Virus record (IMG/VR): IMGVR_UViG_3300008111_000056
Location: 1-40,649 of that record
Length of the DNA: 40,649 nt
Origin: a virus
Strand: one strand, 5' to 3'
Part shown: piece after piece, positions 7,985 to 15,631 of the stretch
How positions within the stretch are numbered: the first letter of the stretch is position 1
Layout of the letters: the number at the start of each line of letters is the position of its first letter
The notes under the pieces: generated by a model
What the model saw: only the letters and a program-made list of their open reading frames with translations
What the model was told of the DNA's origin: nothing
The model's database searches: none
Translations under genes and position numbers: made by a program

Positions 7985-8646
7985 TGGGAATTAAACTGAA
8001 GTCAGTTGGTTTAGATACATCAGGAGGACTTAACGGAGCAGGTGCTACAACCATCTCAGGAACAGTTACTGTTGCTTCAAATTCACAAAGAATATTAATA
8101 GTAGGATATTTAGGTAGAAGTAGAACAGTTAATTCTATGACCTATGGTGGAGTTTCAATGACAAGATATCAATCTTCAGCAATCTTTGACCAATGTCTAA
8201 CTGAATGGTGGTATATAGTAAATCCTGCAGTAGGTTCAGCAACTCTTACTGCAAACTTATCTGCTAATTCAGACAGCAGAGATTTCCTTGCTTATGCAAG
8301 TTTTTATAATGTAGATACAGTTAATCCTTTTGTAACTTTTGTAACCTCAACAGGAACAGCAGCATCAGTTTCAGTATATCTAAATGGAACTTATGACAAT
8401 ACATATATGATTGGAGGTAACTTCAATACAGGTAACTTATCAGGAGATGCTATCTCACCTGCAGTTTTATTTGCAGAAAGAGACCAATCAGATTCAGGTG
8501 GGGCAAGTTATCTTCAAATTACAACTGCAGCAAACACAAACACAGGTTTTAATAATTTTTCATCAGGGTCAGCATATAGTTATCTTTATTTGGAACTAAA
8601 ACCTGCTGAATTAGATGGAGGGGGTTTTTTGTATAACTTAATATGA
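7984..8646 (+). CDS. Beta-sandwich virion protein, possible adhesin (220 aa)
   Basis: A 220-residue protein dominated by Ser/Thr/Gly/Tyr beta strands (SNSQRILIVGYLGRS, MTYGGVSMTRYQ, EWWYIVNPAVGSATLTANL). The pattern resembles carbohydrate-binding-like beta-sandwich proteins of virions and secreted adhesins, but I recognise no named family with certainty. The start is fused to the previous stop (TAATG) and the stop overlaps the next start (ATGA), so it belongs to the tail/lysis operon. Confidence 0.6.
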   Translation: MGIKLKSVGLDTSGGLNGAGATTISGTVTVASNSQRILIVGYLGRSRTVNSMTYGGVSMTRYQSSAIFDQCLTEWWYIVNPAVGSATLTANLSANSDSRDFLAYASFYNVDTVNPFVTFVTSTGTAASVSVYLNGTYDNTYMIGGNFNTGNLSGDAISPAVLFAERDQSDSGGASYLQITTAANTNTGFNNFSSGSAYSYLYLELKPAELDGGGFLYNLI

Positions 8647-8837
8647 AGTTGGACGAAAGAATGGCAAAACTTGAAGAAAAAGTTGAAAATATCAAGGAAA
8701 ACCTTGACGATGTAGTCAAACACAGACTACCTGCAATAGAAAGAAAGATAGAAGGACTTGGAAAGTATATCTATATTGGAGTTGGTCTTGCTATGGCTGC
8801 TCAAATAATTATTTCATTAATAGTAAAGGAAAAATAA
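8643..8837 (+). CDS. Coiled-coil plus single-TM protein, holin-like (64 aa)
   Basis: The 64-residue product has a charged heptad-like helix (about 3-40, LDERMAKLEEKVENIKENLD) and one transmembrane segment (about 43-60, YIYIGVGLAMAAQIIISLIV), ending in charged residues. This is the architecture of XhlA-like hemolysin/holin-associated proteins. It is directly followed by the endolysin gene with no gap, and such a protein next to an endolysin usually belongs to the lysis cassette. Whether it is the holin itself is not shown. Confidence 0.65.
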   Translation: MKLDERMAKLEEKVENIKENLDDVVKHRLPAIERKIEGLGKYIYIGVGLAMAAQIIISLIVKEK

Positions 8838-9467
8838 ATGAACTATCAAGAATTTTTTAATAAATACAATGGTACTAAAGTAGATTTTGACGGGGCATAC
8901 TCTGCTCAATGCGTAGATTTATTTAATAGATATTTAGTAGATTGTTTAGGAATTAATAACCCTATCCAAATGTTTCCAGTAGGTAGTGCTTATCAAATCT
9001 GGGATTACGCTAAAGATAATACTCAATTTACGAGGATAGAAAATACTCCAACAGGAGTTCCTCAAGTAGGGGACATTTTAATTTGGAAGAAATCACAATC
9101 TCTTCCTTACGGACACGTTGCAATATTTGACAACGGAGATGTAAATAAATTCAAATCATTTGACCAAAACTGGCCTACAGGTGCTGAATGCAAGTTAGTA
9201 GACCATAACTATAATGGACTACAAGGTTGGTTAAGACCTGTTAAGAATGAAGTTGCTCCCGAGAAACCTAAACCACCATTTATAGATTTAGTTTCTTTAT
9301 GGACTTCACTTGATGGTAATAAAACTTATGCCGCAGTAGTAGGAATGTTCTTAACTATTGTTGCTTATAACTTAGGATATATTACTGAAGAACAGTTTAA
9401 TATGTTCGATACATTATTCTTAGCATTAATGGGATTTAGTTTAAGAGACGCAATTAAGAAAAAATAA
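8838..9467 (+). CDS. CHAP-domain endolysin with C-terminal membrane domain
   Basis: Residues 1-140 form a CHAP cysteine amidase/peptidase: catalytic Cys25 in AQCVDLFNRY and His93 in YGHVAIF, with VGDILIW before the His. The enzyme would cut peptidoglycan. A Pro/Lys linker (about 138-148) leads to a C-terminal part (about 155-209) with a hydrophobic helix (TYAAVVGMFLTIVAYNLGY) and a second, shorter one (FDTLFLALMGFSL), ending in lysines. That tail looks like the small phage holin-like proteins usually made separately, so this ORF may fuse both lysis functions. Start ATG follows the previous stop immediately. Confidence 0.85.
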   Translation: MNYQEFFNKYNGTKVDFDGAYSAQCVDLFNRYLVDCLGINNPIQMFPVGSAYQIWDYAKDNTQFTRIENTPTGVPQVGDILIWKKSQSLPYGHVAIFDNGDVNKFKSFDQNWPTGAECKLVDHNYNGLQGWLRPVKNEVAPEKPKPPFIDLVSLWTSLDGNKTYAAVVGMFLTIVAYNLGYITEEQFNMFDTLFLALMGFSLRDAIKKK

Positions 9468-9554
9468 AAACTCACCTCAGGTGAATTCAAAATTATTTAT
9501 TCTTAATAATAAGACTGAGGCAAGTTTGACAAAAGAATGTTAAATCTAAAGAAC

Positions 9555-9581
9555 GGGGGTGAACTTCCCCAAGTCACCCCC
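9555..9581. terminator. Strong hairpin between converging genes
   Basis: GGGGGTG (9555-9561) and ACTT (9563-9566) pair with AAGT and CACCCCC (9571-9581), giving an 11-bp stem with one bulged A and a CCCC loop. It lies between the endolysin stop and the stop of the minus-strand ParB-like gene. It has no U-run, so it may end transcripts from both sides by structure or with a factor. Confidence 0.5.
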
Positions 9582-9609
9582 ACCCTTCACGATTTAATAA
9601 ATTATATCT

Positions 9610-10479
9610 TTAAAAAGGTAATTCATCAACATCAACTTCTTCAACTACTTTGTTTTTATCAAAAAACATTTCATCATATCTTTTTAGCTTTGAATCTTTT
9701 TTAGCGTCAAGATTATGAATTGCTACCATCATGTCGTAGTAAGTTGATAATGAATCACTTACATTAAATATTCTGTGATATGTAACTTTTCTTAAATCAG
9801 CTGATAAGTTCAAGTAAAATAACGGAAAGTTAAAATTAGCTTGCCCTTCTGATAGTCTTGTAAATGCTTTGATAAAGTTAGCAGATTCAACAACTTTCTT
9901 TAATGTCGGTGCGTGTTCTAAAACTAACTCTCTTATTCTTAGAAACTCATTTCTTTTTTGCTCACCTTTTTCTTTATTTTCAGGCATATAAAAACCCTCT
10001 TTAAAGTAAACAATATCTAAATTCTTATAAGCAAGATCGTTGAAGTTTGATAAGAAATAAACTGCAGTTGAAATTGAAATTTTATTTTTCTTATCACCAT
10101 CCTTAGCTAAGAAGTCTTTAAGATAGACATAATTTTCTTTTCCTTGAATTACATACTGTTGTAAGTAATCAGCAGGACTCCAGTTTTTAACATTTGAGTT
10201 TAACTGACTCATAAGAAATCTCATTTCCTCATCAGTCATCGGGCTTACTTCAACGTAATGAACTGTCTCATCTAATTCTACGCAAGCATCAAATCTATGT
10301 TGCCCGTCAATGATAAACCCATTAGCAACAATGATTGGTTTTGCTTCTAAGACATTTATTGCCTTAATTGATTCAATAATTTTTTGTACTTGATTTGGAT
10401 TAACTGGTCTGTTTCCTTCTAATTTTTTTAGAAGAGTGTAGTCTTTAGTAGACTTTGGTGTAAATGTGAACTTTTTCAT
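9610..10479 (-). CDS. ParB/DGQHR-like N-terminal domain protein (289 aa)
   Basis: Residues 20-90 match the ParB N-terminal (ParB/Srx-fold) pattern: NRPVNPNQVQKIIESIK, then KPIIVANGFIIDGQHRFDAC with the DGQHR motif typical of ParB-like nucleases and ATP/CTP-binding proteins. Residues 90-289 are helical and unrecognised, and the end is acidic. In phages such proteins act in partition-like, DNA-modification or regulatory roles. The ATG has a good Shine-Dalgarno (AAAGGATC, 5 bases upstream). The leader contains a variant (10521-10535) of the motif seen before the early leftward genes. Confidence 0.75.
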   Translation of the reverse strand: MKKFTFTPKSTKDYTLLKKLEGNRPVNPNQVQKIIESIKAINVLEAKPIIVANGFIIDGQHRFDACVELDETVHYVEVSPMTDEEMRFLMSQLNSNVKNWSPADYLQQYVIQGKENYVYLKDFLAKDGDKKNKISISTAVYFLSNFNDLAYKNLDIVYFKEGFYMPENKEKGEQKRNEFLRIRELVLEHAPTLKKVVESANFIKAFTRLSEGQANFNFPLFYLNLSADLRKVTYHRIFNVSDSLSTYYDMMVAIHNLDAKKDSKLKRYDEMFFDKNKVVEEVDVDELPF

Positions 10480-10672
10480 TTTAAGATCCTTTCGCCTTAG
10501 TTACGAAAACTTAAGGTCAAATAATTTTTACTATTCTTTACTTCCTAACAATAATTTGGTAAAGAAGATTTGGGCGTACCCGTTTACAATCAGCACTAGA
10601 ACATCATAGTAGTCTCTCAGACTTAAGTTAGAATTTTATTCCCTTCAATTATGAACTGATTAGGATTTTAAT

Positions 10673-11293
10673 TTAAAATGGCAGATTGTCAATATCGATT
10701 TCAATTTTTTCTTCTTCGACTTTAGGTTTTGTGATTGGTGTTAGTTTCTTTTGGCAATCAAAACATGCTACTTTACCAAATCTTGATTTAGAGAATGACG
10801 CAGTTTTTTCAGGAGTAAGTTTACCGCAGTCTGCACACTTTAAATCTGTTGGTGTAGGTGTTGTAGATGTAGCCTTTATAGGCTCTGTGGCAGGTCGTGA
10901 GGGCTTTGTTGCCATCTCACCGTCATCATCTTCACTTGGTATAAATGCTAACGCCTGAAGGGCATATCTTTTAGAGTAAGTTATAGCTGATCCAACTTCT
11001 TGTGGGTTATCTGGATTTTTACAAGCAACTCTCATAGAACTTTCAATAAATTCCCCACTTTCGTGAAGTAATATTGTTTTCAAAACATTAACTCCGTCTT
11101 CAAACATTATTGGTTGTAAAACTGTAATTCCATGATTATTAAAAGCATCTTTACAGGCTTCCATAACAGATCCAAGATCTGAATATTTCATTTTAAAAAA
11201 TGGATTAGTCGCTCCTTTTTTTGCTCCACTTATTTCCTTCTGAGCTAGAAGCAGGGCAGTGGATATTTTTGAAATGTTTGGGCTACAATTCAT
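10673..11293 (-). CDS. erf: ERF-family single-strand annealing protein
   Basis: The product is 206 residues from the ATG at 11293. Residues 5-115 follow the ERF recombinase pattern: LAQKEISGAKKGATNPFFKM, YSDLGSVMEACKDAFNNHGI, then GSAITYSKRYALQALAFI and an acidic EDDDGE. Residues 145-185 hold two Cys pairs (CADC, CFDC) that look like a zinc ribbon. The C-terminus is acidic with a DNLPF end, as in ssDNA-partner tails. ERF proteins anneal single strands in phage recombination. A longer in-frame ATG (11317) exists, but a TATTGT box lies 7 bases before the ATG at 11293, fitting leaderless initiation there. Confidence 0.85.
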   Translation of the reverse strand: MNCSPNISKISTALLLAQKEISGAKKGATNPFFKMKYSDLGSVMEACKDAFNNHGITVLQPIMFEDGVNVLKTILLHESGEFIESSMRVACKNPDNPQEVGSAITYSKRYALQALAFIPSEDDDGEMATKPSRPATEPIKATSTTPTPTDLKCADCGKLTPEKTASFSKSRFGKVACFDCQKKLTPITKPKVEEEKIEIDIDNLPF

Positions 11294-11332
11294 ATATTTA
11301 CAATATCTCAAAATCAAAATATAATCAAGACT

Positions 11333-11374
11333 GCAAAGGACATATTCATAGGCAGGAGTGTCCTTTGCTTTTTT
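11333..11374 (+). terminator. Rho-independent terminator-like hairpin, no upstream gene
   Basis: GCAAAGGACA (11333-11342) pairs perfectly with TGTCCTTTGC (11359-11368), followed by six T. It reads as a plus-strand terminator, although no plus-strand gene precedes it for more than 1.7 kb. Confidence 0.6.
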
Positions 11375-11402
11375 ATTATTTCTTGTTTGTTCATCTAATT
11401 AC

Positions 11403-11436
11403 CAAAATACCCAGCTTTTAACGGCTGGGTATTTTG
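11403..11436. terminator. Bidirectional terminator-like hairpin
   Basis: A 13-bp perfect stem, CAAAATACCCAGC with GCTGGGTATTTTG, and an 8-base loop. The A/T end of the stem supplies a U-run in either direction. Confidence 0.65.
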
Positions 11437-11595
11437 TAGTAAATAATCCGTTTAAGGATAATTGTGGAAAGTAAGTGAATGAATAAGAAACACTTACAAA
11501 AGTATTATATCAAATATTTGGGTAATATTCTCCATTGTATTTTTAAAAAAATAAAGTAAGAATTAGATAACATTTAATTAAGAAAGGCTGCCGTC

Positions 11596-12441
11596 TTGAA
11601 AATAACAGAGTTAAGTAACTCCCAACTTAACGAGAGGATCAAAAAGAAAAAAGAACTTAATGATCTAATCAAACCATTTCAAACTTATTCAGGTAAGGAT
11701 GAAGTGGTCTCCGCTCAACTGCTCAAAGAACAAATTTCTGCCGATAGTGACCAAAAGAAGTATTTAACTAATATAAAACAGTTAAATGATATTATTGGTG
11801 GATTTAAATCAGGAGATTTAATAACTATGTCGGGTATATCTGGAAACGGTAAAACCGAGTTTCTAATTTCACTTACAAAAGATTTTATAGATAGAAAGTA
11901 TAAGGTGTTGTGGATTTCCTATGAGGTAAATCCAAAAGACTTTATGAACAGGTTCGGCAATTACGAACCTGTTTTTTTTATGCCTAGACAAAACAATCCT
12001 AATAATCTTGAGTGGACTATAGACAGAATTAAAGAAGCTAAAGCTAAATACGATTGTGATATTGTTATGATTGACCATTTACATTTTCTACTTGATATGA
12101 ATACTTTAGGAAATAAAAACATATCTCACTTATTTGGTGGAATTATCAGACAAATCAAAACTATTGCATTAAAACTTGATATGACAGTCTTTTTAGTAGC
12201 ACACCTAAATAAAACTGCAACTAAGGAAGTCCCAGACTTACCAGATTTAAGAGATAGTTCATTTACTTATCAGGAAGCCGATACAGTTTTAATAATTCAT
12301 AGAGATCCTGACGGAGAGATTAATTTAAATAAAAAAGTAACTCCAGCAAGTTTAAGAATTGCTAAGAACAGGTGGGAAGGGCATATTGGTATTATAAAAC
12401 TATCTTATGACAAACCAAATAGAAGATACACAGGATATTAA
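11596..12441 (+). CDS. DnaB-type RecA-fold ATPase/helicase, N-domain missing
   Basis: A 281-residue protein. It carries Walker A GISGNGKT (80-87), a Walker B region IVMIDHLHFL (Asp160), an H-motif-like VFLVAHLNK, and RDSSFTYQEADTVLII as in DnaB-family C-terminal domains. The DnaB N-terminal domain is absent; only a short helical lead-in of about 55 residues precedes the ATPase. It is probably the phage replicative helicase or a helicase loader-like ATPase. It starts at TTG (11596) with the Shine-Dalgarno AGAAAGG 8 bases upstream. No primase domain is present. Confidence 0.8.
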   Translation: MKITELSNSQLNERIKKKKELNDLIKPFQTYSGKDEVVSAQLLKEQISADSDQKKYLTNIKQLNDIIGGFKSGDLITMSGISGNGKTEFLISLTKDFIDRKYKVLWISYEVNPKDFMNRFGNYEPVFFMPRQNNPNNLEWTIDRIKEAKAKYDCDIVMIDHLHFLLDMNTLGNKNISHLFGGIIRQIKTIALKLDMTVFLVAHLNKTATKEVPDLPDLRDSSFTYQEADTVLIIHRDPDGEINLNKKVTPASLRIAKNRWEGHIGIIKLSYDKPNRRYTGY

Positions 12442-12610
12442 TTTTGTTTTAAATGTAATTTCAAGACAAAATTGGGTTGATGAAGAAATACTTTTAACCT
12501 ATGAAAGTTGTTACAGATCAGTTAAAGCATTAATGATTGAATTTAAAGAAGATACATCTGAATTAGATAGAGTTAGAAACGAAATTATGGAACTTTATGG
12601 ACAGATTTAA
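12407..12610 (+). CDS. Small unknown protein (67 aa)
   Basis: A 67-residue, acidic, probably helical protein that overlaps the end of the ATPase gene by 35 bases and ends just before the resolvase gene. No motif recognised. The overlap and strand suggest cotranslation with the helicase. The ATG at 12407 is the only reasonable start that keeps most of the frame. Confidence 0.5.
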   Translation: MTNQIEDTQDINFVLNVISRQNWVDEEILLTYESCYRSVKALMIEFKEDTSELDRVRNEIMELYGQI

Positions 12611-12673
12611 AAACTCTTTAGTTGAAACTTTAGTCTATATACTATGGGTCTATCTTATGATACGATTATTTTT

Positions 12674-13006
12674 ATGAGTTCAAAAAAAACTGCCAGACGA
12701 AAAGGACATAACTTTGAAAGGGATGTTGCAAACTTACTTAAACCATATTATCCAGATGCTAAAAGACAACTTGAATATCAAGAAGGTCTCGGGTATGACA
12801 TTGCAAATACTGGCGACTTATCAATTCAATGCAAGGTCGGGAAATCATTTAAAATTGAAAAAGCGTTAGCTGAGGCTGTAAGAGAAAAACATATTGCTGT
12901 CGCATTTACTAAAAGAGATAGAGAAGACATTGTAGTTTCAATGTATTGGAAAGATTTTGAATACTTTTTAGTTTCATACCTTGACAAAAAAAATAAAAAA
13001 CGTTAA
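12674..13006 (+). CDS. Holliday junction resolvase-like PD-(D/E)XK nuclease (110 aa)
   Basis: From the ATG at 12674 the 110-residue protein begins MSSKKTARRKGHNFERDV. It shows the PD-(D/E)XK layout: Glu15 in NFERDV, Asp42 in GLGYDI, and the Q-x-K pair Gln52/Lys54 in IQCKVG, followed by the KALAEAV helix. This is the pattern of archaeal-type and phage Holliday junction resolvases, which cut branched DNA during recombination and before packaging. An ATG at 12644 would add ten residues that do not resemble the family. It lies in the recombination block with ERF and the ATPase. Confidence 0.75.
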   Translation: MSSKKTARRKGHNFERDVANLLKPYYPDAKRQLEYQEGLGYDIANTGDLSIQCKVGKSFKIEKALAEAVREKHIAVAFTKRDREDIVVSMYWKDFEYFLVSYLDKKNKKR

Positions 13007-13024
13007 ATTGAATGTAAGTCAAAT

Positions 13025-13071
13025 GCGAGTTAGGTAGGTTTTACAGGCAAGGTTACCTACCTAATAACCGC
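13025..13071. other. Perfect 10-bp inverted repeat between genes
   Basis: TTAGGTAGGT (13030-13039) and ACCTACCTAA (13055-13064) are perfectly complementary around a 15-base loop. An outer GCG/CGC pair (13025-13027 and 13069-13071) extends it across small internal loops. No U-run follows, so it looks more like an RNA structure or protein site than a terminator. It fills most of the gap between 13006 and 13086. Confidence 0.6.
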
Positions 13072-13085
13072 TAAGACTACCGCCC

Positions 13086-13343
13086 ATGACTGCTAAAGAT
13101 AAAATAGACAAATTTATAGGTGAACTCCCAAATTTAAAACAAGTTAATAAAATTGCGAACTACTCATTTTCGTCTGATCCTCATATCAATACGGCTTATT
13201 GGAAAGGATACAATGATGCTAAAATTGAACTTCGAGACAAACTTTACAACAAAGAAAATATTAAAATAGAAGAAACTAATACTCCCGACTGGTCACCCGA
13301 TTACAATTTAACTATTTTTGGAGAACCTATCTATGACAAATAA
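13086..13343 (+). CDS. Small unknown protein (85 aa)
   Basis: A charged 85-residue protein with a tyrosine/asparagine-rich middle (NTAYWKGYNDAKIELRDKLY). No family recognised. It follows the hairpin at 13025-13071 and overlaps the next gene by 11 bases. The AYWKGYNDAK segment resembles the 'YxxGYxxG/A' helix of several small phage proteins of unknown function. Confidence 0.6.
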   Translation: MTAKDKIDKFIGELPNLKQVNKIANYSFSSDPHINTAYWKGYNDAKIELRDKLYNKENIKIEETNTPDWSPDYNLTIFGEPIYDK

Positions 13344-13725
13344 CCCTAACTTAGCTCAATATTTAAACTCTATTACTCAAAAAATTGACTGGCTGATAAC
13401 TGCCTGTAGTGGATCAGTAGTTGCAAGAGAGAGTGCTAGAGATCATCTTATAAATGGTGTGAAAGAAATTATAAGTGAAGTTTATAACGTTGGATTTATG
13501 GCTGGCGAGAAAAGTAATTCATTTAATAATGACCAAAAATTAAGAGTTGCAAAATACAAACTTCAAGAAAGATTAGAAAAAGAAAATAAAAAAACAAGGA
13601 AAGAGATCTTAGATATTGTTTTAAAAGAATATGGACTAAAAGACGAAAAGATTAATATAAAGTTAAGAAAGAAGATTAAAGATGAAGTTGAGATGGAAAC
13701 GTCTGTTTCAGAGCAAGACGCATAA
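13333..13725 (+). CDS. Unknown charged helical protein (130 aa)
   Basis: The product is 130 residues from the ATG at 13333, which has the Shine-Dalgarno GGAGA 9 bases upstream; an in-frame TTG at 13318 is less likely. The N-terminal half has ESARDHLINGVKEIISEVYN; the C-terminal half (65-125) is a lysine/glutamate-rich, probably coiled-coil helix. No named family recognised. It is part of the plus-strand recombination operon. Confidence 0.6.
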   Translation: MTNNPNLAQYLNSITQKIDWLITACSGSVVARESARDHLINGVKEIISEVYNVGFMAGEKSNSFNNDQKLRVAKYKLQERLEKENKKTRKEILDIVLKEYGLKDEKINIKLRKKIKDEVEMETSVSEQDA

Positions 13726-14074
13726 TTTTGAAGTTGATTATTTAATTAGTGCAAAGATAAATGGAGATAATTTAAAAATGCCAAGAATATATTTAGAAGA
13801 TCAAGAGTTACAAGACCAGATTAAATCGTCTGTTGAAAATATTATACTTGATAACTTAAAGAAAAAAGAAGAAGTTAAAAAGGTTTCCAGTAACTTAGAT
13901 GAGAAATCAAGAATTAGAAACCATTTTAGAAACGTCTGTTTTAGAAAGAAGTTTAATACAATTACAGAACATATCAAATATATAGCCGATTATTATATTT
14001 TACCCGAAACTACTGTTTTAAGTTATGTTGAAGATGATTTAACTATCATTAAAAAACAATTAAATCTAAAATAA
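13682..14074 (+). CDS. Unknown lysine-rich protein (130 aa)
   Basis: A 130-codon frame overlapping the previous gene by 44 bases. The true start may instead be the ATG at 13778 (99 residues, starting MPRIYLED), which has GGAGAT upstream; the intervening residues still look coding. The C-terminal 60 residues (IRNHFRNVCFRKKF, then HIKYIADYYILPETTVLSY) suggest a small helical DNA-binding fold, but I cannot name it. Last gene before a bidirectional terminator. Confidence 0.5.
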   Translation: MKLRWKRLFQSKTHNFEVDYLISAKINGDNLKMPRIYLEDQELQDQIKSSVENIILDNLKKKEEVKKVSSNLDEKSRIRNHFRNVCFRKKFNTITEHIKYIADYYILPETTVLSYVEDDLTIIKKQLNLK

Positions 14075-14082
14075 ATTAAAAA

Positions 14083-14124
14083 GGGGCAGTCAAAGACCGC
14101 CCCGATCGTTGCAAAAGCAACTTT
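14083..14124. terminator. Bidirectional terminator, two hairpins
   Basis: Hairpin 1: GGGGC-A-GTC pairs with GAC-C-GCCCC (14083-14103) around AAA. Read on the minus strand it is followed by TTTTT, a classic terminator for the leftward operon. Hairpin 2: GTTGC AAAA GCAAC (14108-14121) followed by TTT on the plus strand, closing the rightward operon. Confidence 0.75.
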
Positions 14125-14139
14125 GTATTAATCCTATAA

Positions 14140-14592
14140 TTACTCTTTACTGTCAATAGGGTAATTCTTAAGATTTAAATACAACTGATATTCTTTTATA
14201 TGTCTCATAACTGTCATTGTATGAATTTTATATTCAAATGCCAATTCTAAAACACTTACCCCAGTTTTTCTTTTTTCCCAGATTTCTTTAGCCAAGTTTA
14301 AATCTCTTGATCTTTTATGTCTTTTGAGAGGGTTTTTTGGAGTATATCCTTTTTGATAACCCAATTCTTTTAACACGTCTAATTTAATTTCTATTTTCTT
14401 TTGTTTTTCTTCCAGTAGTTTTGCTTTCATTTCTTGTCTTTCTAGCTTTAATTTAGCTTTTAACTTCATTTTAGCTAACTTTTCTTTTCTAATCTTAGCT
14501 AATTTCTTCTTTTGTTTTCGCAATTTCTCAAATTCTTTAGCTCTCTTATACATTGAGTAGTAATTTGACATGCCTTCGTCTGTGTAATACAT
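14140..14592 (-). CDS. Coiled-coil protein with C-terminal HTH-like region (150 aa)
   Basis: The start is the ATG at 14592, which has TAGGAG 5 bases upstream; an ATG five codons earlier (14607) lacks one. Residues 15-75 are an extreme Lys/Glu/Leu helix (KKKLAKIRKEKLAKMKLKAK). Residues 100-140 (AKEIWEKRKTGVSVLELAFE, then YKIHTMTVMRHIKEY) look like a helix-turn-helix of the homeodomain/resolvase type. A DNA-binding role is likely; the target is unknown. Last gene of the leftward operon. Confidence 0.6.
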   Translation of the reverse strand: MYYTDEGMSNYYSMYKRAKEFEKLRKQKKKLAKIRKEKLAKMKLKAKLKLERQEMKAKLLEEKQKKIEIKLDVLKELGYQKGYTPKNPLKRHKRSRDLNLAKEIWEKRKTGVSVLELAFEYKIHTMTVMRHIKEYQLYLNLKNYPIDSKE

Positions 14593-14593
14593 T

Positions 14594-14905
14594 TTAACTC
14601 CTATCAATTACCTTAAAAATTACCCTGTAGTCGTCATTACTGTTTTGTAAGGTAACTACAACGTCTGGCGTCAGGTAATTTTGGATTAAAACTAAATACT
14701 CGCATATATGTTCGTAGTCGTCTTTATGAACTTCGTAAAGGAAACTGTCGGCTGTTGAGATTTTAGGCGTTCTATGAAGTGTTAGATCTTTCATTAGGTC
14801 ATCTATCAACATTTCATTTACTCTTTTAGCTAATATTTCAAGTTCGTTAGTTTCATGGGCTATGATCTTAAATACTTTTTTTATTTCAGGCAGGAAGTGT
14901 AACAT
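14594..14905 (-). CDS. Unknown early protein (103 aa)
   Basis: A 103-residue acidic helical protein, ending just before the Shine-Dalgarno of the next gene. No motif recognised. The ATG follows the upstream stop by one base, so it is translationally linked in the leftward operon. It contains NELEILAKRVNEML and DDYEHICEYLVLIQN helices. Confidence 0.6.
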   Translation of the reverse strand: MLHFLPEIKKVFKIIAHETNELEILAKRVNEMLIDDLMKDLTLHRTPKISTADSFLYEVHKDDYEHICEYLVLIQNYLTPDVVVTLQNSNDDYRVIFKVIDRS

Positions 14906-14906
14906 T

Positions 14907-15179
14907 TTAATTTATTCCTTTCTTATACTCTTGTAAAGTATTAATTAAATCGTTGTAGTCTTCGTCTGTAAGATTTACATTATTCCCTTGTATAAGATAT
15001 AAGAGTTCTACCGCGAGTGCTTTTCTAAAATCTTCAAGAGATGCATTTTTAGGCATAATAAAAAGCACTTTCTCAAAATAATCAGTCAAACCATTCTCAT
15101 CATAAAACTCTTTTAAAAGTTCCATACTCATTGTTTTAAATTGATTTTCTAAAGCACCAATTAATTCGTTTCTATTCAT
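14907..15179 (-). CDS. Unknown early protein (90 aa)
   Basis: A 90-residue acidic protein, mostly helix, ending in YNDLINTLQEYKKGIN. Its start codon overlaps the stop of the preceding gene by one base (TAATG on the minus strand). No family recognised; the context is a run of small early-type genes. Confidence 0.6.
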   Translation of the reverse strand: MNRNELIGALENQFKTMSMELLKEFYDENGLTDYFEKVLFIMPKNASLEDFRKALAVELLYLIQGNNVNLTDEDYNDLINTLQEYKKGIN

Positions 15180-15631
15180 TATTGTATTTCCTTTACTTTG
15201 TTAACTATATTACTTTTAATTGTCTTAGCCACACCTTTAAACATAAGTCCGTCTTCATAATATGAGAGATAAAACTTTAATTTAGGGTATCTTATCTGTG
15301 CTTTTTCTAACCACTTAATAGGTGGTGTCCACGCTGTCTCAAAACTTATATTCAACTCACTATTTTCTGGCTTGTAGTCAACATAATCAGTAATAGCGTC
15401 CCACTTTGTTCCCCAATTTTCTATTCGCCACTCATACCAACCCGCTTTTTTGTATTTTTCCTCGTCTTCTTTGTTATCAAACTTCGGTTCGGGAACTACA
15501 TACCCAAATGTTAGATTTTTTGAAGTTTGCCTTTGTTCCGCGTCATTATCAATCATATTATTCTCATAAAAGTCTGTGATGTCTTTTAAAGATCCAGATA
15601 CTTTTAAATTGTTATTACAATAGTTAGGCAT
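15179..15631 (-). CDS. Api92-like / DUF1281 ferredoxin-fold protein (150 aa)
   Basis: The pattern of this widespread phage and plasmid family is clear: MPNYCNNNLKVSG at the N-terminus, YVVPEP, then WYEWRIENWGTKWDA (about 84-98) and ISFETAWTPPIKWL (about 114-127). Api92-like proteins have a ferredoxin-like fold; their biological role is not established. The gene sits in the middle of the leftward operon, overlapping both neighbours by a few bases. Confidence 0.85.
   Translation of the reverse strand: MPNYCNNNLKVSGSLKDITDFYENNMIDNDAEQRQTSKNLTFGYVVPEPKFDNKEDEEKYKKAGWYEWRIENWGTKWDAITDYVDYKPENSELNISFETAWTPPIKWLEKAQIRYPKLKFYLSYYEDGLMFKGVAKTIKSNIVNKVKEIQ

Larger units (their letters stand above)
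11294..11595. other. Intergenic region between divergent recombination genes
   Basis: 302 bp between the ERF gene (-) and the ATPase gene (+). It holds the ERF promoter region, two strong hairpins (11333-11374 and 11403-11436), a plus-strand copy of the TAGTAAATAAT leader motif (11437-11447) followed by AAGGAT, and two tiny frames of 26 codons (11479-11559 on plus, 11314-11394 on minus) that I do not consider proven genes. Confidence 0.6.

Noticed and set aside
9510-9540. TTGACA promoter between the endolysin and ParB-like genes
   Set aside because: No -10 box at proper spacing and no gene downstream on plus.
11221-11421. A plus-strand 66-codon frame antisense to the ERF start
   Set aside because: It runs through the ERF start and a strong terminator hairpin and lacks a ribosome site.
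11479-11559. 26-codon plus-strand frame in the leader of the ATPase gene, and a 26-codon minus frame at 11314-11394
   Set aside because: Too short and without clear ribosome sites; could be leader peptides but not supportable from sequence alone.
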